From: Macrolepiota albuminosa
Lineage: Eukaryota; Basidiomycota; Agaricomycetes; Agaricales; Agaricaceae
Length of the DNA: 64,000 bases
Reading direction: 5' to 3'
Assembly (NCBI GenBank): GCA_027475525.1
Contig: JAMWFC010000053.1
Coordinates: 186,001-250,000 of the forward strand
A program made the position numbers and the translations under genes. The notes beneath the pieces were generated by a model, which was not told the origin of the DNA, searched no databases, and was given only the letters and a program-made list of their open reading frames with translations. Positions 1 to 11,711 of this stretch are shown here, one piece after another. Position 1 is the first letter of the stretch. Every line of letters begins with the position of its first letter.

Positions 1-3000
1 AACTTATTTGCATCTGAGGATGTACAACTTGGAACTACAGGATTGGGGGATATGAGAACTGGGGGAAATAATCAGATTGGTTCAAGCTCTGGAGGAAATA
101 CTTCTAGCTCTTTGAGGAGGCCTGTTAGACCACCAACTGTTGCTGAGGATCTATTTGCTAGGGCTATTCCTGAAACTCATTTACCTGAAGGATGGAATGC
201 CCCTTTGCAAAATCCTATTCCTAGAATGATACCACCTCTACCTCTTCCTGCACATAGAGCTCCTTATGTGCCTTCAATAGTAGCACCTCTACCAGCTGCT
301 GTGCATGGAAGAGATCATAGAGTGGGATCAGTCAATCAGCCTGTAGTTGGTGGGACTGCTATGAGTATACCTGAAACTCATTTGCCTGAAGGTTGGGATG
401 CTCCTTTACAGAATCCTATACCTAGAATGCCTGCTTTGCATAGAGCTGCTTTGCCAAACTTCACAATGCCACTGCCACTGCCACCTGCACTTAGGAATAG
501 AGAGAGACAGCAGGTTGCTCCTATACAAGCACAATCATTAGCAGCATTGCAAGACCAACAAAGGTTGAGGCATATTGCTGCAGCTGAGGAGCAGGATAGA
601 CAATGGCAGGCACTAGCAGTATTGCAGGAGCAACAGAGGCAACAACAGGCATTAGCAGTATTGCATGAGCAACAACAGCTCAGAGAGCAAGGAAGACAAC
701 TACAGATATTACACCAGCCAGAGGTGAGACAAAGATAACTTTCAGATGTTGCATTGACTAAGAAAGATTAACAGGATGTAGATCTCAATCCTGAATATAG
801 GCCTTTGAATGAGGCTAGGGCTCAAAGGATCTTAGAAGGCTGGGAACAAGAACATGCAGCTGATTTGGAGGAGGACTTTGACAATCTAGGTGCTCAAGAT
901 CTAGATGATCCTGTTGACAATAGGAGGCAGCCAAATCCAGCAGCAGGGCAACTGGAACCTCCTCTTCATCCTCCCATTCTACAACAACCTATAAATGCTC
1001 TTTCAAGAGGAAGACAGCCTAATAATAATCCTGCTGAGAATATAGAGGAGGACTTAGAATATGTGGATCCACCTGTGCAAAATCTACCAGCACCTCCCAT
1101 CCTACAAAGGGTTGATCATATTCAAGGCATCAATGCTCTTCCAAGAGGAAGACAGCCTTATATAGATGAACCCTCAGCACATTATCTTGGTCTTATGGAT
1201 GTCATATGTCCACACTGTCAGGCTCTACATTGGAATGCTGAAAAGCTTACCAGTTCTACTAGACATCATACAAAATTTGGCATGTGCTGTCTGCAAGGCC
1301 AGATTGATTTGCCCAGACTTGCAGATGCTCCACCAGAACTGCTTGGCTTACTCCAAGGCTATCATGCTCTTTCTGATGCTTTCAAAGCATCTATTCGCCA
1401 ATACAATGCAGCCTTTGCATTTACATCTCTGGGAGTCAAAATTGACCATGCGATTATGAATGCTCCAGGACCATACAGCTTTAGGATTAATGGAGAGCTC
1501 CATCATCTGACAGGTGCTTTGCTTCCAACTGAAGGTGATCATCCTGTGTATCCACAACTCTACTTCTACAATCACAATCAACAATTGGCTTTTCGTCAGG
1601 GAAGCAATCCTAGATTGGATCCTCAGATAATGGCCTCTTTGCAGGATATGCTTCATAGAGTCAATCCCTTTATTGGCTTATACAAGCTTGCAAAGCAGAT
1701 TATGACAGAAGTTCCTGAAGGCCAACCACAAAGGCTTTCTGTTCAACTTAGAGCTGACTTTGGAGACCATCGACACTATAACAACCCTAATGAACAGGAA
1801 GGAGTTGCTGCAATTATACCAGGAGATGGTTCTGAAGAACAATCAGATCACCGTGACATAGTCCTGCATCTGCATGGAGGTCAATTGAAGCGAATCAGCC
1901 ATCTACACCCCTATTACACTCCTCTGCATTACACTATCATATTTCCAACTGGAGAACCTGGATTTTACACCGATATTCAATCTCAATTTGGACCAGCAGG
2001 AGAACAAAGAGCCAAAAAAGTTAGCCAAACTGCATATTATGCATATAGGCTACAGCAAAGAGCTTTGGAAGCCAATGCTGCATTGCTTTGGAGTGGCAGA
2101 CTATTTCAGCAATATGTTGTAGATGCATGGGCATCAACTGAGCAGAACAAGCTCAATTGGGTCCGGCACAATCAACAGAAGATTAGGGCTGAAGTCTATC
2201 AAGATGGGCATCAACTGAGCAGAACAAGCTCAATTGGGTCCGGCACAATCAACAGAAGATTAGGGCTGAAGTCTATCAAGAATAGTCAATGCGGCTGCTG
2301 GAGATGAAGACTTACGCAGACAAGGCTGATGGGTGGTCCTTCCTTCTTCTCATGTTGGAAGTGAACGACACATGCAGCAACTATTCCAGGACTCTATGGC
2401 TATTTGCAGACATTTCCATAAACCAGATCTCTTCATCACCATGACTGCCAATCCAAAGTGGCCTGAAATAGAAGAGGCTCTGCTAAAAGAACCTATGGTT
2501 AATGGAAAGAGGCAAACAGCTTCTGACCATCCAGATATTGTTGCCAGAGTATTTGAACTCAAGAAGAATGCTCTTTTGAAGGACATAAAAGATGGTCTAT
2601 TTGGAAAATGTGTGGCATCTGTCCATATCATTGAATTTCAAAAGAGGGGACTTCCACATATACATATCTTGATCTTTTTCCATCATCACAACAAGATCAA
2701 AGATGCAGCTCATGTGGACACTATTGTTTCTGCTCAAATTCCTGATCTAGTGACTCAGCCTCAATTGTATCAGGTATTGGCTTTGCTTGAATTATCAATG
2801 CAGTAACTGACCTTTGTTATTAGGTTGTTACTACCAATATGGTTCATGGTCCATGTGGAGCAGATTTTCCCAATGCCAAGTGCATGGTAGATGGCAAATG
2901 TTCCAAGAGATATCCCAAGGAATTTCAGGAAGCTACACAGTATGGTGATGATGGCTATCCCCAATATGCCAGACCTAACAATGGCCGCTTTTTTGAAAAG

Positions 3001-5520
3001 CATGGTCGTCGTTATGACAATCGTAATGTTGTCCCATACAATCCATATCTCTCAGCCAAATTTCAATGTCATATCAATGTGGAAGTCTGTGCTTCAGTGG
3101 ATGCAATCAAATACATTCACAAGTACATCTACAAGGGCCATGATAGGACAACTTTGGAGATTGCTAGGGAGGAGAGGGATGAAATCAAGGAACACTTGGA
3201 TGCCAGATACATTTCTGCTCCTGAGGCTTGCTGGCACATCTTTGAATTCAACATGCATGCTGAATATCCTTCAGTGTACAGATTGCCTGTGCACTTGGAA
3301 AACCAGCATGAAGTCTATTTCCCAGATGATGAACCAATACAGGTGGTGGCTGCTAGACCTAATGCAGACAAGACTGCACTCACAGCTTGGTTTGAAGCCA
3401 ATACCAGGTTTCCCAATAATAACACCACTTATCAGAACTTTCCAACCAAGTTTGTTTATGAAGCATCTAAACGGAGTTGGAAGGAGAGGCAGAGAGGGAC
3501 AGCAATTGGAAGGATGTATTTTGCTTCACCAAGACAGGGAGAAAGGTTCTATCTCAGGATGCTCTTGACTGTTGTAACCAATGCAACTTCATGGGCTGAT
3601 CTCAGGACAGTCAATGGCCATATCTATCTCACTTATCAAGAAGCATGCAAGGCTCTAGGTCTTTTGGAGGATGATGCAGAATGGAGGCAGTGTCTCACTG
3701 AAGCTGCTCCAATCCAACTAGGATCAGCTCTCAGGCAGCTGTTTTGCACTATTCTATTCCACTGTGCTCCTGCCACTCCTGAGGCTCTATGGGACGAATT
3801 CAAACATTCTATCTGTGATGATCTTTGACACAGATTGGAACATACTAGGCAATACAGGGACCAAGTCTTTACCAATGAGGATGTCTATGACTATGGCCTT
3901 TATCTCATCAATGACACTTTGATGAATTTTGGAAAAACTCTGAAAGACTTTCCCAACATGCCAGAGGCTCAACAGAATTGGAATATAGTTCCAGGTAATT
4001 GGCATTTGCATAAGAGATTGACTTGAATACTGATCAATCTTCTAGGCAATAGACTTTTGGAAGATGAAACTAATTATGATGTTGAGGACCTCAAGCAAAG
4101 AGTGGAGGGAAACAAGGCCAAGTTCAATGTGGAACAACTGGAGACTTTCAATGCTGTCATAAACTCAGTGAACAACAATTTGGGCAGGATGCTATTCATT
4201 CACAGTGCTGGAGGATGTGGCAAAACCTTTGTCTGCAATACTCTGGCTGCTGCAGTTTGTTCCAATGGAGATGTGGCATTATGTGTAGCATCATCTGGCA
4301 TTGCTGCCTTATTGTTGGAAGGGGGTAGGACAGCTCATTCAAGATTCAAAATTCCCATTCCTGCTCTTGACACATCCATTGCCAATATTAAGAGAGGAAC
4401 CCAGTTATCACAGCTCATACTTTGCACCAAAGTTGTCATTTGGGATGAAGTTCCAATGCAACACAAAAATGCCATTGACTCTGTCGATCGTGGCTTCAGA
4501 GACATCTTCGATAATGACATTTCCTTTGGTGGAGTCACTGTGGTTTTTGGAGGGGACTTTAGGCAAACTCTTCCAGTGGTTCCACATGGACTCAGGCAGC
4601 AGATGATTGCTGCTTCACTCAAAAGGGGCCAACTTTGGGATAATATTCAAGTCCATTACTTGGTCCAAAATATGCGGTTGGAGCAGACTGTAGACAATAT
4701 TGCTCATGCAGCTTGGTTGTTGGATGTTGGTGCAGGGAAAAATCTAAGACCTGGAGAAACAATCAAACTGCCTGAAAGGATGATCTGTGATGACAATTCT
4801 ATCACTGGATTGATTTCTTCCACATATCCTGATATTGGTCATCCTCAAAATGATCAGTATTACCTGGACCGGACTATTCTCTCTGGCAAGAACTCGGATA
4901 TAGAGGAGATCAATGCAGAAGTTCTAGAGAGGTATCCAGGGGAAGAAAGGATCTTACAGAGTGCAGATTCTGTTCTCTCTGATAACAGGAATCCTGATGG
5001 CCTTGCATTATATCCTGTGGAATATCTCAACTCTTTGAAAGCCAGTAGTTTGCCTTTGGCTAAACTGGCTTTGAAGATTGGAGTTCCTGTCATGCTTCTC
5101 AGGAATCTGGACACAACCAAAGGACTTTGCAATGGAACAAGAATGATTATCACTCACATCAGCACTAGAGTTCTCAGATGTCGTATTATCAGTGGAGATG
5201 CCAAGTTTGCAGGTTCAACTGTTTTGATTCCAAGGATCAATCTAGATGCCTCTGAAGAGGATTTGCCCATACCATTACGCAGGAGACAGTTTCCAATTCG
5301 ATTGGCCTTTGCTATGACTATCAACAAGTTTCAAGGGCAATCAGTCAAGCATGTTGGATTGGACCTTCGATCACCAGTTTTTACACATGGCCAACTCTAT
5401 GTTGCACTTTCTCGATGCACATCAGGAGATCGTATCAAGGTGATTTTGTCAGAAGAAAATACATCAAGAGCAACTGCAAATATTGTGTATCAAGAAGTTC
5501 TTAATGGTTTACAAATGTAA
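1..5520 (+). CDS. Helitron RepHel transposase/helicase gene, 5' partial, three introns, two stops
   Basis: This is the rolling-circle transposase of a Helitron: a HUH endonuclease fused to a Pif1-family helicase. The frame is already open at base 1, so the start lies outside the window. Introns are inferred at 724-774, 2774-2823 and 3995-4045 (all GT-AG, about 50 bp, and all restore the family reading frame). In order: a proline- and glutamine-rich N-terminus with the motif IPETHLPEGW twice; a zinc-finger-like segment starting CPHCQALHW near 1210; the Helitron-like N domain with HUH motif GLPHIHIL near 2650; the Rep tyrosine motif YIHKYIYKG near 3115; then Walker A GGCGKT near 4213, Walker B VIWDE near 4440, GGDFRQ near 4552 and the helicase motif NKFQGQS near 5325. 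Breaks: a 77-bp duplication (2128-2281) shifts frame; TGA codons near 2329 and at 3826 stand where Arg is likely (CGA to TGA). Otherwise close to intact. Confidence 0.9.
2128..2281. repeat. Exact 77-bp tandem duplication in the Helitron gene
   Basis: Bases 2128-2204 are repeated exactly at 2205-2281. As 77 is not a multiple of three, the frame breaks at the end of the Helitron N domain. The residues expected next (IVNAAAGDEDLRRQG) resume immediately after copy two in another frame. The same 77-bp offset recurs at five other places, which suggests uncollapsed contig overlaps rather than biology. Confidence 0.95.
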
Positions 5521-5750
5521 GTGTGATTGTTAATTATATACTTATTACTAACTTTATATTTTAGCATCTAACTTGATACTGTACATATAACTTGGAATTG
5601 TAGCATTATTTTTTGGGTTTACAAATGTGAGTATGATTGTTAATTACCTACTTATTACTAACTTTTATATTTTAGCATCTAACTTGATATTTGTTGATAC
5701 TGTACTAATAGAATATATATAACTTGGAATTGTAACATCATTTCTTGATA
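5515..5750 (+). repeat. Two diverged copies of the Helitron 3' flank
   Basis: The AT-rich sequence just after the Helitron stop (about 5515-5612) is repeated with small changes at about 5620-5745. Both copies share the words TTAGCATCTAACTTGATA and AACTTGGAATTGTA. No gene is visible. It may be the 3' UTR duplicated in tandem. Confidence 0.7.
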
Positions 5751-5849
5751 AATGTGAACTTTCTATTCTTTAACAACATATGCTTGAACCAGTAAGACAT
5801 AATGAAAGTAAGTTATGATAGAAGTTGAGTTATGAATATACATATTTGG

Positions 5850-6662
5850 AACCCCTAACTAAACAAAGTGAGGTTGGGGTGAAGGCTGAGTTACTTATAT
5901 ACATACTTGGAGCCCTAACTGAACGAAGTGAGGTTGAGGTGGAGGCTAAGTTACTTATACATACTTGGAGCCCTAACCAAACGAAGTGAGGTTAGGGTGG
6001 AGGCTTAATTGGGGGGGGTTTGGGGGCAAAGCCTCCAACGAGCTACGAAATTTGTGCTGAAGGCATGAATCATAGCTTGTCTATAGTATATGCGACAAGG
6101 CCTGGGAATTGATCTGATTAGTCAGTTCTGACTAAGGCTGACAAATACTTGCCTTTTTGTTTGTTTTTTGGTAGATGTGTATATAAAATGCTTAAATAAT
6201 TCAGATAAAATTACTGAAAAATCAGAAAAAATTCAAGGTCTACTGATACATTGATTGTAGTTTTTCTGAGATTTATAAATGCTTAAATAAATCTGAAGAA
6301 TTCAAGAAAAATTCAATTTAGCTTACAATAATGCTCTGAGAGTTGAGAAAAACTGAGATTGAGCACTGAGTGGTGGAAGACCAAGGCCTTAACCGAACAG
6401 ACAAGCATTGAGTTGTGAAAACCGAGGCCTTAACTGAACGAAGTGAGGTTGAGGCTGGGATTAAGCATTGAGTTGTGAAAACTGAGGCCTTAACCGAACG
6501 AAGTGAGATTGAGGCTGGAATTAAGCACTGAGTTCTCTATACATACTTGGAGCCCTAACCAAACAAAGTGAGGTTAGGGTGGAGGCTTAGTTGGGGGGGG
6601 TTTGGGGGCAAAGCCCCCAATAAGCTACGAAATTCGTGCTGAAGGCACAAATTGTAGCTTGT
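5850..6662 (+). repeat. Helitron 3' terminal region with hairpin repeats and two successive termini
   Basis: A 125-bp segment ending AGCTTGT occurs twice, at 5956-6080 and 6538-6662. Each has the palindrome CCCTAACC...GGTTAGGG (stems 5971-5978/5990-5997 and 6553-6560/6572-6579), then a G-run, the inverted pair TTTGGGGGCAAAGCC, and an imperfect hairpin around AGCTACGAAATTCGTGC. Further GAACGAAGTGAGG hairpin units lie near 5860, 5915, 6385, 6430 and 6490, partly as a roughly 60-bp minisatellite (6374-6533). Helitron 3' ends typically carry a short hairpin before a CTRR end. The CTTGT end seen here is an imperfect fit, so the exact boundary is inferred. Confidence 0.6.
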
Positions 6663-7463
6663 AATATAGAGTTGAGAAAGGGGTTGGCAAGTGTCAAGTG
6701 TTAAAGGTAGAGGCATCTGTGGAAGGAACGGTAAGTGGAATGCAGCAGGGTAAGCAGCAAGAACATGAGGAGCTTAGCAAGGTCTAAGTGACGTTAATGC
6801 CTGCTATAAATGTGAGGTGCAAAGGTTCTTTTGAATAGCAATAGTTTACAACTGCCAATTACTTTGATGTTGCTGACCGTAAATGAAATTTAGACCATAA
6901 GGGAGACTGGAATGAGTATGGGCAAGAAACTTTGTTCTGCTGGGTATGCACAAGTTAGTAAGTACTTTTTATACTACAAGAAGTTCACCATTGCCAAGTG
7001 ATTAATAATGCCAAAGTATGATGAACTGGAAATTTTATAGGGTAGCTCCAATGGTTTCAGATCCCTGCCATCCCTTCAATGCACTAAGTGGTGCCAGGCA
7101 GCAGATTGCAATGCTAAACTATCAATCCATCAAACCTGCTGTCTGTCCAATATGCTAAGTAATATCAGGTGCTAAATTGAGGCACTAAGCACTCTTAAAT
7201 GCCAAGGTCAAATACCAAGCTATTTGTCATTTCTGATAGATCATCAGTTTTCTTGCTAAATGCTGTTATCAGTGATTGATGCCATTTGTCAGTTGTCACT
7301 CTGTTTGCAATTGGTGCTATTGTTAATCAGATCTGTTTCTTGCCATGTGCAGCTGTCAAATATTGCCAAAGTTGGTCAGATAGCACACACTAAGGTATCT
7401 TGAGCTGGTGCTATGCTGCCATGGCCTGCTGTTGATATGCTGATCCTATATAAGATCCTATCA
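6663..7463 (-). mobile_element. Decayed family-B Ty3 LTR, minus strand, cut by the Helitron end
   Basis: Read on the minus strand, this stretch aligns along most of its length with the 947-bp LTR of B1. The LTR start (TGATAGG in B1) is at 7463, and matching words include the TATA region near 6960-6985 and the segment around 7290-7360. Almost every CpG of the young LTR is TpG or CpA here. The distal part of the LTR is missing and is replaced by the Helitron terminus at 6662. On the other side the LTR start directly abuts a broken reverse-transcriptase frame. Confidence 0.75.
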
Positions 7464-8399
7464 ACATTTACTAGATCATGAAAGAGGTCAATCACTATGT
7501 GCTGGAATGTTGCCAGCATGTTTTGCAGTCCAAACTGCATGACTAGGAACTCAAATTGCCCATACCTTGTCCAAAACAATGTCTTCCACTCATCTCCCTC
7601 CCACATCTGCATGTTATAATACCTCCACTGCATGTCTAGTATTGTAAACATCTTTGCTGACTTCAGACAATCCAACAACTTGTTTGTCAGAGGAATCAGG
7701 TAAGCATCTGGCCTCATCACTGCATTCAGAGCCCTAAAGTCTACCACCAAACGCAAAGAGCCATCCTTCTTTACAAAGAACACTGGAACCTTACATAGTG
7801 CAATTGATGGGCAAATATACCCTTTTGCCAGATTCTTGTCAATGAATTTCCATAAAGCCTTCAGTTCTGCTGGTGCCAACTGATATAGCTTGCCTGGCAG
7901 TGGAGTTTCCACACCCTCCAGCAGCTCAATGCCTAAGTCATACTTTGTATATGCTAGTAGCTGTTCTGACTGCCACTTATCAAACACATCAAGAACCTTG
8001 TGGAATTCCTCTGGCACCAACTCCTCTGCCATCTTCCCCTCCACTTCAGCAGCAGGTCTCCTCCTCAGCCAACTTCTGCAAAAAACTCCTCCCTGCTGTT
8101 GCATGCAACTTGGAGCCCCTCACCCCCCACACCAACTCCTCCTCCTACTACTGCTCCAAAAACACTGCCTTGTCCTCCCTACACTGCATGTCTCTCCCCT
8201 CACTAGCCACAACCTTATTAATACATGCCTTTGCTATCCTCACTGCCTTCTGCCATTAATTCTGCCAAAAACATGTCCATTATGTCCTTGCCCACTTCAA
8301 CCCATGGAACTGCTTCTTTGATGGTAACCACAGAGGCCGTGACCTTGCCAACTTGCATGTGAATGCCCTGATTGCACCCCATAGGCTCACCATTGCCAG
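7464..8399 (-). pseudogene. Ty3/Gypsy pol fragment A0 (linker and reverse transcriptase), truncated
   Basis: Minus-strand remains of an old Gypsy polyprotein. The reading frame shows the linker upstream of RT, then PVFFVKKDGSLRLVVDFRAL, then FTILDMQWRYYNMQ (family norm has Asp in LDxxxxY) and QFGLQNMLATFQ (norm FGLxNxPATFQ). The coding match stops just before the YxDD box, where the family-B LTR starts at 7463. Upstream, the frame runs toward 8399, where the A1 element interrupts it. The rest of the same old element, PR and gag, continues at 15255-16880. Long frames on the opposite strand here are shadows. Confidence 0.8.
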
Positions 8400-8918
8400 T
8401 GTCAGGGGATTCCTCATTTCTTCCTTTTCTCACTCCTTATCTCTTCACTCTCCCTTCATTCATTCTCTTATTTCTCCTGACATTATTTCATTTTACTGTT
8501 TCTATTCTTTCAACACTATCTGTTAGTACTATTCTCAGCCCTTGAGGTGCTCTGGTTCTTTAGCTACCATTCAGACAAGTGTGGGCCCTTCAGCACTGCT
8601 TCCAGACTGCTTATATAAGCTGGAGTTTGCCTTTCTGACTTCTAAAGTCCGGAGTTTTCCTGCCTTATTTGCACAGTTGTTTGGTTAGTCAATTTTTGAG
8701 TTTTTAAGGTTTTGTTATACTGTACAGTTGGTTTCCATGCTTCAGAAGCCCCAGAAGCATCCAACCTGGCATAGGGAATCCCTAGACTTGTTCTCTTTGG
8801 ATCTCCCTCTGCCAGGTGAGTAGTTATTATAATATTGTCAGTACATACTCTAATACACTTTGGATCTCCCTCTGCCAGCTGTGTGACTGAGCCACAGCCT
8901 CTAGAGGTTGCTCTTACA
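8400..8918 (+). repeat. 5' LTR of A1
   Basis: A 519-bp LTR nearly identical to 14736-15254. A TATATAAG box lies at 8612-8619. A TGG-containing primer-site-like segment (TTTTGGTCTGGGAGCC, about 8936-8952) follows roughly 18-20 bp after the LTR end, so the priming mode is not certain. Confidence 0.9.
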
Positions 8919-9032
8919 GCAGAACAAGTCTCTACATTTTGGTCTGGGAGCCCCCTTCAGCCTGCTTGAGCCCTCTCTTGCCCCTTTAGGTCCCTCCCCC
9001 ACTGGATTACTCCCTGCCCCTCTGTTGCTTCT

Positions 9033-10300
9033 ATGACCCAACCAGCCCCCTCAGACACTCCCCTGGACGCTTCTGCCCCTCAGGATGATGCCTGGAGTTG
9101 CTTGCTTGCTCTGGAGACTCAGGTGCAGACTACTCAAGCTTCCCTCACCCTCCACACCACCAAACTTGCTGGATTATGTCAGGCCACAGACACCATCTCC
9201 CATTCCCTTCAGGCCCTCTTAGAGTGCCTCCTTCTCACTCCTACCCCTCCCCAGGCACCTCCAGTTAGGGCTGACACACCCTCAGTCCCTCACTTTGGGG
9301 CCTCCTCCCCAGTTCATGCCAATATTCCTTGCCCAGCACTCCCAGACGCATTCAATGGTGACCAAGTGATAGGCAAGCGTTTCCTGCAGTCCTGCATCAC
9401 CTATATTCAGCTCAGTAGTGAGGCTTTCCCCTCTGATGCTCTCAAGATCACTTGGGTTCTTTCTTACATGAAGTCTGAGTGAGCTTCAATGTATGTGCTA
9501 CAAGTCTTTCGACACACTCTGGAGGAGTGGAGAGTTTTGGAAGTTGAGATCAGTTTAAAAAGGAGTTTTGGACAGAGTTCTTCCCCTTGGACCCTGCTAG
9601 GGTGGCAGCCCTCACTTTCTGAGATCCTCATTGATATAGGCAGGAGAAGCGGACCCTAGATGAGTATATCGACTTCCTCAGAGCTCTTGCTGAACAGGCC
9701 TGCTATCCAGATGGTCTTCAGCTCTGTCTCACTTTCTGAGATGGCCTCCTTCCCTCTCTCATGGACCAGATCGACAGCATGGCTGAGGGATGACCTGACA
9801 ATACAAGTATTGAGACCTGGTATCAGGTAGCACAGGATCAGTAGCAGCTCATAGAGTTACGATGTGAGCTCCATTGTGGAACCGCCCCTCGCTTCACCTC
9901 ACAGGCATCTTTTTCTGCTTGTCATCTCATCCAGCCCTCTGGTCTATTTCACACTCCACCCCCAGCTCAGGTATCTGCAGCATGTCCCCTCCCTCTTGGG
10001 GTACCTATAGATGTTGACGCCTCTTGTCAACATTCCTCCCTCCCTCTCCTCTGCTGTCACTATGGGAAGCCTGGTCACTTTGCTTAATATTGTCCCCAGG
10101 GGTTGGAGGTGCGCTATCTCTCAGCTTTAGAGCAGGAAGAGCTCCTTCTCCAGCTCCTTGCTGCCCGAGACATTCAAGAAAACCCCTCCCCAGATGTACA
10201 GATGGAAACAGAACCTTTGGATGAGTCCTTGGGTTTTGTGGAAGCTGTAGCAGAACCATTGGATAGGTCCTTTGGTTTTGCAGGGGAGGGTTTTCAATAG
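9033..10300 (+). pseudogene. A1 gag, interrupted by stops
   Basis: The frame starts with ATG ACC CAA CCA GCC at 9033. It shows a short coiled-coil-like N-terminus and the capsid start PDAFNGD near 9348. It is broken by TGA at 9481 and by later stops and frameshifts. The zinc knuckle near 10050-10095 reads CCHYGKPGHFA-stop-YC: the second Cys is Tyr (TGT to TAT) and a CAA has become TAA. In A2 the same place reads HFTQYC, supporting the inferred ancestral residue. This gag would have formed the particle and bound RNA. Confidence 0.85.
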
Positions 10301-10308
10301 AGCAACAG

Positions 10309-11079
10309 ATGAGTTGTACACCTCCGCTGCCTGGTGCTAATTGGTTTACATGTCTATCAGTAGAATCTTCTAATGTATTGCTCCCTGTTCCTGATTCTCT
10401 GACTGAAACTGTAAGCACCTCCTTTGACATACAGAATACCCCCTTGGTCCAAGCCTCAGCTAAGACCTCCTCTCCTCCTTCTCCTGTCCAACAACCACAT
10501 GTCCCAGCCTGGAAACAACATCTTCCTTGTTGCTATGTTGTTGCCTCCACTCCCTCTCTCAACTCTCTGCGTCTCAATGTGGAGATTGAGACAACTGACA
10601 CTCAGCAGACTCGAAGCGTCATAGCTCTTTTGGACAGTAGCGCTACTGGACTCTTCCTGGACACCCATTATGTGGAACAACACCAGCTCACTACCCAACT
10701 CCTCTCTCGCCCTATTCCAGTCTATAACATTGACGGTACACTCAATGAAGCTGAATCCATCCGCTTAGTGGTGGATTTAGTCCTTTGTTATCAGACACAT
10801 TCTGAGCATGCTGTCTTTGCAGTTATCAGCCTAGAAAAGCAGGACATGATATTTGGGTTTTCCTGGCTGTGTGATCACAATCCTGAGATTGACTGGGCCA
10901 AGGGTAAGGTGAGCATGAGCCGCTGCCCTCAATGGTGTTCTACATGTGCCAAGGAAGTTAGAAAGGAATGTAGAGAGTCAGTCTGTGAGCGTGCTGCTAT
11001 CTGGGCCTGCCAAGTTGAACATCTCCCCTTTGCAGACCTCAACCTACTGGATCTCCCCCCTCTTGGAGTTCTCTTATAG
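10309..11079 (+). pseudogene. A1 retropepsin (aspartic protease) region
   Basis: An uninterrupted 256-codon stretch covering the gag-pol linker and the protease. The active-site motif is ALLDSSATGLFLD (norm LDSGAT), so the catalytic triad DSG reads DSS. The flap and FGFSWLCDHNPEIDW (norm G-hydrophobic-WL) follow. It ends in TAG before a 240-bp non-coding linker and the solo LTR insertion. Confidence 0.8.
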
Positions 11080-11319
11080 AGAGGCCCTCTATGAGGATGT
11101 TTGAGGTGTAGTGAGTGAAGCCCAGATAGAAGATAGATGCAAGGATAAATTTGGGTATGCTCAGATGAGGCTATTGAGATAGGTAGGATTTATGCAACTA
11201 CATTATGACCTCTACCAACTGGAGCAGAAATTAGAGCTAGCCAAACTACTTCTCAGCAGCTAACTCAGTCATTTGCTGCTAACTCTGCTCCTAAGTTGTT
11301 CCAAGATGCAGTTCCTCAT

Positions 11320-11705
11320 TGTTAGAGCAGATACATTGGCCTGCCTTGTGGTATAATAATTTTTCCTTTCTTCTTCTTTTAATTTCCTCCCTTGTTATTT
11401 TTTGAGTGCAGCTTGCAGTGACGCCACTGCAAGCCTCATTTCTCTTTTGTTATTTGTCATTCTTTATCAAACCTTATTTTTTTCCTTTGTATAAATAGTA
11501 CAATACACAAAACATTCCACCCTCAGCCATCTACACATCTGCGTAGAGTGACTGAGAGTGCGATAACTTACCTACCTCATTTTCAACACCAGTACTTACT
11601 TTACTTGTAGACTTCATGTTATTTTATACTCTACAGATCAATAAACTAGCCGTCTACACATCTGCGTAGAGTGACTGAGGACTTCATGTTATTTTATACT
11701 CTACA
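11320..11705 (+). repeat. Solo LTR inserted in A1, TSD CTCAT
   Basis: A 386-bp sequence from TGTTAGAGCA to ACTCTACA, flanked by CTCAT at 11315-11319 and 11706-11710. A TATAAATA box at 11490-11497 suggests plus orientation. Two internal words are each present twice: a TCTACACATCTGCGTAGA hairpin block at 11530 and 11653, and a block beginning ACTTCATGTTATTTTATACT at 11611 and 11681. No internal retroelement genes are attached, so it formed by LTR-LTR recombination. The TGTTAG start and 5-bp TSD fit a Ty1/Copia LTR, but the family assignment is inferred. Confidence 0.85.
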
Positions 11706-11711
11706 CTCATC

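Noticed and set aside
1166..1656. Overlapping frames of about 100 codons on both strands in the Helitron gene
   Set aside because: They overlap the conserved RepHel N-terminal region in other frames and are shadows.
5850..6662. CRISPR-like array (repeated hairpins)
   Set aside because: Spacing is irregular, repeats are degenerate, and the context is a eukaryotic Helitron terminus.
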